A stretch of DNA of 35,254 nucleotides from Ferrithrix thermotolerans DSM 19514 (GTDB lineage: Bacteria > Actinomycetota > Acidimicrobiia > Acidimicrobiales > Ilumatobacteraceae), in assembly GCA_945861325.1 (NCBI GenBank), contig CAMATY010000008.1, forward strand, positions 1 through 35,254, written 5' to 3'. The position numbers and the translations under genes were made by a program. Shown here in pieces: positions 27,891 through 35,254 of this stretch. The notes under the pieces were generated by a model that did not search any database, had not been told where the DNA came from, and saw nothing but the letters and a program-made list of their open reading frames with translations. How positions within the stretch are numbered: the first letter of the stretch is position 1; the number at the start of each line of letters is the position of its first letter.

Positions 27891-28146
27891 TTTGGTGGTT
27901 CACTTTCGTTGGGTGGGTGCAGTCATGATTGGAGAGGTTTTCTGGAACCGGGTCATAGCCACTTGATCCAAATGGGCGACAGCGAAGTAGGCGACGGACG
28001 GTGAGTAAACCACCACGCATAGTTCCGTGACCAGTAATCGCCTCTATCGCATAGTTTGAACAACTTGGATAAAAACGACATGGGGATAAACGATAGGCAA
28101 ACGCTTTTTGGTAAAAATCAATGGATTTAAGAAGAAAATTGCTCAT
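27883..28146 (-). CDS. yidD: Membrane protein insertion efficiency factor YidD
   Basis: [57 protein letters not shown]. Confidence 0.95.
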   Translation of the reverse strand: MSNFLLKSIDFYQKAFAYRLSPCRFYPSCSNYAIEAITGHGTMRGGLLTVRRLLRCRPFGSSGYDPVPENLSNHDCTHPTKVNHQNV

Positions 28147-28154
28147 TTTGTTGA

Positions 28155-28508
28155 TTATTTCGTGGTTTTTTCGACTTTAAGGGCACATCGCTCAAGCAAT
28201 CTGTCAACATTATGGCTTAAATCAGCATAAGAGAGACTAGTAACCCCTGAAAAGGCACCAATTAGATACCAACCAGGTGAAAATGACTCAGTTGTCGTGC
28301 TTTTGACCCTGAATATCTCGCGCAATCGCCTTTTTAGTAGGTTTCGTTCAACCGCGCCACCAACTTGACGACCCAAAGCATAAGCAATCGATGGTTGGGC
28401 ATGAGTCTTGTCGATAATCATGCTGCACCAGAGGGAGCCAGAGCGAACATATGTCCCGTCTTTTTGAAGTCGTTGAAAAATCTGTCGCGTCTGAATGCGA
28501 CTGATCAA
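28155..28508 (-). CDS. rnpA: Ribonuclease P protein component (TTG start)
   Basis: [27 protein letters not shown] (RNR motif); between rpmH and yidD. Confidence 0.93.
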   Translation of the reverse strand: MISRIQTRQIFQRLQKDGTYVRSGSLWCSMIIDKTHAQPSIAYALGRQVGGAVERNLLKRRLREIFRVKSTTTESFSPGWYLIGAFSGVTSLSYADLSHNVDRLLERCALKVEKTTK

Positions 28509-28639
28509 GCAGAGAGCCGGTAACGGCCCTTTGCCCGACGAGATTTAAGCACGGCCCGGCCGGCTCGAGTGCTCATACGGTTGCGGAACCCGTGTTTGCG
28601 GGACCTACGGCGATTATTTGGTTGAAAGGTGCGTTTCAC
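28505..28639 (-). CDS. rpmH: 50S ribosomal protein L34 (GTG start; not in supplied ORF track)
   Basis: Reverse-strand translation: [44 protein letters not shown], 44 aa. Confidence 0.97.
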   Translation of the reverse strand: MKRTFQPNNRRRSRKHGFRNRMSTRAGRAVLKSRRAKGRYRLSA

Positions 28640-28736
28640 GCACTGCTCCTGACGTCAAGAAAAGTTATCCTCGTAAGGTTAGGGGCAAAAATACAAGAGG
28701 GCAACACCATAACTAGATTCCTTGGTTTTTTTAGAC

Positions 28737-28792
28737 TGTGGAAAACCTGCTAACTTTTCACTCCCGATTGAGATTTTTGAAAACTGTCCACA
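28737..28792. promoter_or_regulatory. DnaA-box-like sites in rpmH-dnaA intergenic region (TTTTCCACA minus at 28737-28745; CTGTCCACA plus at 28784-28792)
   Basis: Match the 3' half of the DnaA box (TNTCCACA-like), in opposite orientation. Confidence 0.6.
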
Positions 28793-28876
28793 GGGGCGGA
28801 TAATTTTGAAATCTAAATCGGTTGACAAAGATTGATAAACGAAAAACCATTAATTAGACAAGAACGGCGAAGACGA

Positions 28877-30313
28877 ATGACCGATGAACTGATAACACCA
28901 GCAATTGAAACAACTGCGGAGTACGAAACAATATGGACGGCCACCGCTCAAGTATTACGGTCTCAGGTTTCTGAAGCTGTGTGGTTCTCAACGTTTAACG
29001 ACGCTGTACCAGTTTTTGACAACAAGATGAGTTTGCGTTTACGAGTACCTAACTCTTTTGTTAGAGACCGAATTTTGACTCGCTATATGTCGCTAGTTCG
29101 AGATGCTCTTGATGAAGTTGGTGCTGCTGATCGTGAACTGCTAGTCGATATTCAAACTGCAACGGCTGTAGATGTTCTTGAGCGCTTAACTACCGAGAAA
29201 CCAAAAACACTTGACGAGCCAGTTGTAATTGAAAGACAAACGAAAAAAGAGTTCGCGGTACAAAAAACCCGTACCGGTAAAGGCGTCGCGATCGGACTAA
29301 ACCCCCGTTATACATTTGAAACTTTTGTTAAAGGTGCATCAAATCAATTTTCGTTGGCTGCTGCCATGCGCGTGGCCGAAACTCCTGGACGGTCATATAA
29401 CCCTTTGTTTATTTATGGTGCTGCGGGTTTGGGTAAAACCCATTTATTACACGCCATTGGCTATTACGTTCACGAACATTATCCAGATCTAGAAGTTCGC
29501 TATGTTTCAACAGAAACTTTCTTGAACGAATATGTTGACGGAATTCGCAACAATACAATTGCTGCATTCAAACGTCGATATCGCGAGGTTGATGTTTTGC
29601 TGATTGATGATATTCAATTTATGGAAGGCAAAGAAGGTCTTCAAGAAGAATTCTTCCATACTTTTAATTCACTGCATGGTGCAAACAAGCAAATTGTTAT
29701 TTCTTCTGACCGTGTGCCAGATGCAATCCCAACTTTAGAAGATCGATTACGAGGTCGGTTCAGGTGGGGGCTAATTACCGATGTTCAACCACCAGATATG
29801 GAAACGCGTTTAGCGATTCTTCGAAATAAATCTGAACGTGATGGAACAGAAACATCAGGTGAGGTTCTTGAATTCATTGCTAGCAACGTAACTTCGAATA
29901 TTCGCGAACTAGAAGGCGCGTTGATTCGCACAACTGCATACGCAAGTCTCAACAAAATAACGGTTGATATAAACCTCGCCAAAACATTGTTGACTGATCT
30001 ACTAACTAAAAATGCAGTCAAGCCGCGAACCGACGAGCAATTGTTAAAAGAAATTGCTGATTTTGTTGGCTTCAGTGTTGAAGATATCAAGGGCAAGAGC
30101 CGCCAACGACCGCTAGTCACTGCTCGACAGACCGCAATGTATGTGGTTCGTGAATTAACTGAGTTGAGTTACCCAGCGATTGCTCGGTTGTTCGGTGGAA
30201 GAGATCACACGACTGTAATTCATGCCGTTGAAAAAACGAACCGTGTGATTAAAGAACGCAAACAGGTTTATGAACAGGTAACCGAATTAATTAAGAAATT
30301 TAAAACGACATGA
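28877..30313 (+). CDS. dnaA: Chromosomal replication initiator DnaA (alternative TTG start at 28832)
   Basis: NPLFIYGAAGLGKTHLLHAIGYYV; DVLLIDDIQFMEGKEGLQEEFFHTFN; FGGRDHTTVIHAVEK signature. Confidence 0.97.
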   Translation: MTDELITPAIETTAEYETIWTATAQVLRSQVSEAVWFSTFNDAVPVFDNKMSLRLRVPNSFVRDRILTRYMSLVRDALDEVGAADRELLVDIQTATAVDVLERLTTEKPKTLDEPVVIERQTKKEFAVQKTRTGKGVAIGLNPRYTFETFVKGASNQFSLAAAMRVAETPGRSYNPLFIYGAAGLGKTHLLHAIGYYVHEHYPDLEVRYVSTETFLNEYVDGIRNNTIAAFKRRYREVDVLLIDDIQFMEGKEGLQEEFFHTFNSLHGANKQIVISSDRVPDAIPTLEDRLRGRFRWGLITDVQPPDMETRLAILRNKSERDGTETSGEVLEFIASNVTSNIRELEGALIRTTAYASLNKITVDINLAKTLLTDLLTKNAVKPRTDEQLLKEIADFVGFSVEDIKGKSRQRPLVTARQTAMYVVRELTELSYPAIARLFGGRDHTTVIHAVEKTNRVIKERKQVYEQVTELIKKFKTT

Positions 30314-30331
30314 GCACTCTGTGTGCAACCT

Positions 30332-30559
30332 TGTGTAAATCTTCTGAATTACTAGGGGATAACCGTAGGTTCTCAACCGAGCTAGAAACTACAAAGTTGC
30401 AAGATGTGTTAACTACCCATCGCGTTTACACAGGGTCAACCCCCGTCTACGCTGGTTTAGAGGTAGTTAATCCCCAATCCACAGCACTTATTACTGTTAT
30501 TAGTTATATAGAAGAATTTCCACATTCAATAACCTCCGTCTCCGCAAAACAATTACACA
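30332..30559. other. Putative oriC segment: cluster of degenerate DnaA-box-like motifs between dnaA and dnaN
   Basis: ATTTACACA(-) 30332-30340; GTTAACACA(-) 30405-30413; GTTTACACA(+) 30424-30432; CAATCCACA(+) 30475-30483; ATTTCCACA(+) 30516-30524; AATTACACA(+) 30551-30559; AT-rich run near 30486-30515. Confidence 0.6.
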
Positions 30560-30578
30560 TCACAAGTGAGGCTAAATC

Positions 30579-31676
30579 ATGAAATTTAGAGTCGAGCGAG
30601 AACTTCTTACAGAGGCATTGGCAGGCGCAGCCCGAGTTGCTTCAAATCGAAACAACGCAATGCCAGCGCTATCTGGGGTGCACATTGAAGTAAAAGGCAA
30701 TGTGCTTGTTTTGACTTGTACTGACAATGATCTGAGTGTCAGGTTCTGTCTAAATGTGGCCGGTTTACAAGATGGCATCGTAGTTGTTAGCGCCAAACTA
30801 ATCAGCGACATTGTTCGGGCGATGCCACAAGAGAAGGTCACTATTGAAACTCAAGGAGAAGACATAACAGTTTCCGCTGGCACCGCAGAATTTAAAGTGC
30901 ATCTCTTCGCTGCTTCCGATTTTCCAAAAATTGTTTTGGCGGGCACTCAACCGGTGACGCTTAGCGCAAAAGTTTTCGCAGAGTCGCTAAACCAAGTTGT
31001 CCGAGCGTCGTCAAACGATATGCAACGCTTGGCTCTGACTGGTGTTTTGATGGTTGCCGAACCTGACTCAGTTTGCTTAGTTGCCACAGATTCATACCGT
31101 TTAGCTGTGCGCGAGTTGCCTGGTGCAACAATGCTTGGTCATGGCGTTGAAATCGTTGTTCCAGGCCGGGCGCTAGCAGAACTTCAACGCTTAATTGGTG
31201 GGGCCGAGACGATGACAATGGCACTTGGCGAGAACCGAGCAACATTTGAAGTAGGAAACGCAACGCTGACAACAACCTTGTTGAATGTCGAGTTTCCAAA
31301 ATATAAGCAGTTGATTTCTTCCAACTATCCAAACAAAATAACGACCGCTCGTGAGCCATTGTTAGAAGCAGTGCGGCGTTTAAAAATTCTTGCCCGCGAA
31401 ACAACCCCTGTGCGCCTTGAAATGTTAAAGAACTCAATTCGTCTGACAGTAGTTACTCAAGATCTTGGTCAAGGTCTTGAAGAACTTGAAGCCAAACTAG
31501 ATGGCGACGAAATTACAGTTGGGTTTAACTCGCAATATTTACTTGATGGGATTGATGCAATCAGTGGTGACGAAATAACTATCGAATCAACTGATCCAGT
31601 TAAACCAGCAGTCTTGCGAGGTATCGGCGACACGAACTACTTATATCTTGTGATGCCGCAACGGCTGACAACATAG
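30579..31676 (+). CDS. dnaN: DNA polymerase III beta clamp
   Basis: MKFRVERELLTEALAGAARVASNRNNAMPALSGVHIEV; ATDSYRLAVRE; YLYLVMPQRL. Confidence 0.97.
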   Translation: MKFRVERELLTEALAGAARVASNRNNAMPALSGVHIEVKGNVLVLTCTDNDLSVRFCLNVAGLQDGIVVVSAKLISDIVRAMPQEKVTIETQGEDITVSAGTAEFKVHLFAASDFPKIVLAGTQPVTLSAKVFAESLNQVVRASSNDMQRLALTGVLMVAEPDSVCLVATDSYRLAVRELPGATMLGHGVEIVVPGRALAELQRLIGGAETMTMALGENRATFEVGNATLTTTLLNVEFPKYKQLISSNYPNKITTAREPLLEAVRRLKILARETTPVRLEMLKNSIRLTVVTQDLGQGLEELEAKLDGDEITVGFNSQYLLDGIDAISGDEITIESTDPVKPAVLRGIGDTNYLYLVMPQRLTT

Positions 31677-31726
31677 TTCGCTTGCAAACCGAGACTGCAA
31701 CAGAGCTTGCCTAGCATCAACCTGAG

Positions 31727-32812
31727 GTGATTTTACAACACATTGAACTCAGCGATTTTCGTAACTACAAGAATGCGAAGATTGATTTTGATACTGGAGT
31801 AACCGCAATAATCGGTGCCAACGGTCAAGGTAAAACTAACTTGACGGAAGCACTTGGATATCTCTCAACGATGAAAAGTTTTCGTGGTGTGCCAACCGAA
31901 GCGATGATCCGCAACACAACTCACACTGCTTTCGTTCGAGCCAAAGTGTGCCACGACGACAAACGCGAAATTTTAATTGAAGCCAAGTTGACTACTCAGG
32001 GACGTAATCAAGTTTTGGTTAACGGTGTTAAGTTGCCGAAAACTCGCGACTTATTAGGAATGGTCAGGACAACAGTTTTCTCTCCCGACGATTTAGATTT
32101 GGTTAAAGGTGGGCCACATCTCCGTCGAGACTTTATGGATGACTCGCTTGTTGCATTTGCAATTAAGTACGACTCACTGAGACTTGAAGTAGATCGCGTC
32201 GTGCGGCAACGAAACGCGGTGCTTAAACAATCAGGTGGGCGAGTTAACAATGCAGTTAATTCAATGTTGGATCTTTGGGATGAGAAGCTCGTCAGCCTCG
32301 GAACCCAACTTGGTGAGGCGAGAAATAATTTGATTATCCAACTAACCCCATTTATAACGCACGCATATCAAGAACTTGCTCAGCGTGAGTGCAACATTAT
32401 TGTTGATTACTCGCCAGTTTGGTTGTCCGATGGGTTAGAGATGTCACTACAAAAGTCTCGAAGCGAAGATCTTCGTCGTTTAGTCACAACTGTTGGTCCG
32501 CATCGCGACGATATTGATTTAGAAATTAACAGTCTTGCCGCGAGAACACACGCATCTCAAGGAGAGCAACGAACCTTGGCGCTGGCACTTCGTCTTGCAC
32601 TCCACAGATTTATCAGTCAAAGCGTTGGTGAGATTCCGATACTTGTCCTGGATGATGTTTTGTCTGAACTTGACCCAGATCGCGCTCGAGCTTTACTTAA
32701 TCATTTTCCAGCCGGACAAGTTTTGATAACAACTGCATCCGAGTTGCCGTTGGGTGCACACATTGGCAGAAGCGTGAGAATTCAAGCCGGCACCATTCTC
32801 GATTCTTTATGA
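31727..32812 (+). CDS. recF: DNA replication/repair protein RecF (GTG start)
   Basis: LQHIELSDFRNYKNAKIDFDTGVTAIIGANGQGKTNLTEALGYLS; ASQGEQRTLALALRLA; LVLDDVLSELDPDRARALL. Confidence 0.96.
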   Translation: MILQHIELSDFRNYKNAKIDFDTGVTAIIGANGQGKTNLTEALGYLSTMKSFRGVPTEAMIRNTTHTAFVRAKVCHDDKREILIEAKLTTQGRNQVLVNGVKLPKTRDLLGMVRTTVFSPDDLDLVKGGPHLRRDFMDDSLVAFAIKYDSLRLEVDRVVRQRNAVLKQSGGRVNNAVNSMLDLWDEKLVSLGTQLGEARNNLIIQLTPFITHAYQELAQRECNIIVDYSPVWLSDGLEMSLQKSRSEDLRRLVTTVGPHRDDIDLEINSLAARTHASQGEQRTLALALRLALHRFISQSVGEIPILVLDDVLSELDPDRARALLNHFPAGQVLITTASELPLGAHIGRSVRIQAGTILDSL

Positions 32813-33177
32813 GCGACAATAATGGTGATCAAACGGTTGACAACGGCGACGATTATCCATCCGAGCACAATCAAAACCACAGCACGTTTTTAGGAGAAGA
32901 AATTAATCGTTTATTGCAGCGACTCGGTTCACCGAATATCGACACAGTGTCAGGGGTGTTCGGGTTATGGAAAGAATTAGTCGGTGAACAGGTTGCACAA
33001 CATGTTTCACCGATCAAACTTGATAGAGGTCGTTTGCTAATAGAAGTAGATGACCCCGCATGGTCGACTCATATGAAGTTTCTTGAGCGTGACATCTGCA
33101 CAACTCTCAGTCACCACACAGGTACAACAATTAGTGGAATAGATATTCGAGTGAAGTCAGGTCGCGCGAACAGTTAG
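32809..33177 (+). CDS. dciA: DciA-like (DUF721) protein
   Basis: VSGVFGLWKELVGEQVAQHVSPIKLDRGRLLIEVDDPAWSTHMKFLERDI; position between recF and gyrB. Confidence 0.85.
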   Translation: MSDNNGDQTVDNGDDYPSEHNQNHSTFLGEEINRLLQRLGSPNIDTVSGVFGLWKELVGEQVAQHVSPIKLDRGRLLIEVDDPAWSTHMKFLERDICTTLSHHTGTTISGIDIRVKSGRANS

Positions 33178-33208
33178 ATAGTAGAATAAATCACCGATTG
33201 GTAATTGA

Positions 33209-35206
<1,998 letters not shown>

Positions 35207-35235
35207 AACCACCTTCAAATAGGACTACAAAATTT

Positions 35236-35254
35236 ATGGCAGCAAAAAAACCAA
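35236..35254 (+). CDS. gyrA: Probable start of gyrA (truncated)
   Basis: ATGGCAGCAAAAAAACCAA after gyrB; identity rests on gene order only. Confidence 0.5.

Noticed and set aside
28446-28460. CGAACATATGTCCC resembling an actinobacterial LexA/SOS box
   Set aside because: Imperfect and inside rnpA coding sequence; no promoter context.
33000-33012. CATGTTTCACCG resembling a parS half-site in dciA
   Set aside because: Only one half of the palindrome is present; not symmetrical.

Overview
This window is the replication-origin neighbourhood of a bacterial chromosome with typical actinobacterial (probably Acidimicrobiia-like, moderate GC) gene order. The left part carries a minus-strand heat-shock block (rbsK-like, dnaK, grpE, dnaJ, hspR, partial purA). 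Next come gpmA, a lone cNMP-binding-domain protein, a large membrane Fe-S/CCG-domain oxidoreductase, dcd, tRNA-Gly(CCC), an ArfB-like GGQ protein, and rpsF-ssb-rpsR-rplI-dnaB. These are followed by a DUF5318-like gene, a CCA-adding enzyme, a secreted/anchored protein, DegV, a transmembrane Ser/Thr kinase, trxB, trxA, a CwlM-like protein, parB-parA-rsmG-jag-yidC-yidD-rnpA-rpmH, and finally dnaA-dnaN-recF-dciA-gyrB (start of gyrA at the edge). No mobile element, CRISPR array or obvious defence system is visible. The most interesting signals are: (1) a perfect HspR operator (HAIR) overlapping the 3' end of the ribokinase gene; (2) an S6:S18-type leader hairpin with a loop CCG that sequesters the rpsF Shine-Dalgarno, in an operon whose S18 has a long disordered tail; (3) a kinase with a discoidin-like ectodomain at the usual MurJ locus without a MurJ domain, close to a CwlM homologue that seems to have lost the amidase metal ligands; (4) a 90-codon ORF that exactly fills the dnaA-dnaN intergenic region with ATGA overlaps at both ends, over a cluster of DnaA-box-like motifs; (5) a helically phased DnaA-box pair upstream of dnaB; (6) two parS sites around the 3' end of rsmG; (7) stacked palindromes between cwlM and parB. 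All assignments come from reading the sequence and from family knowledge; no searches were run.
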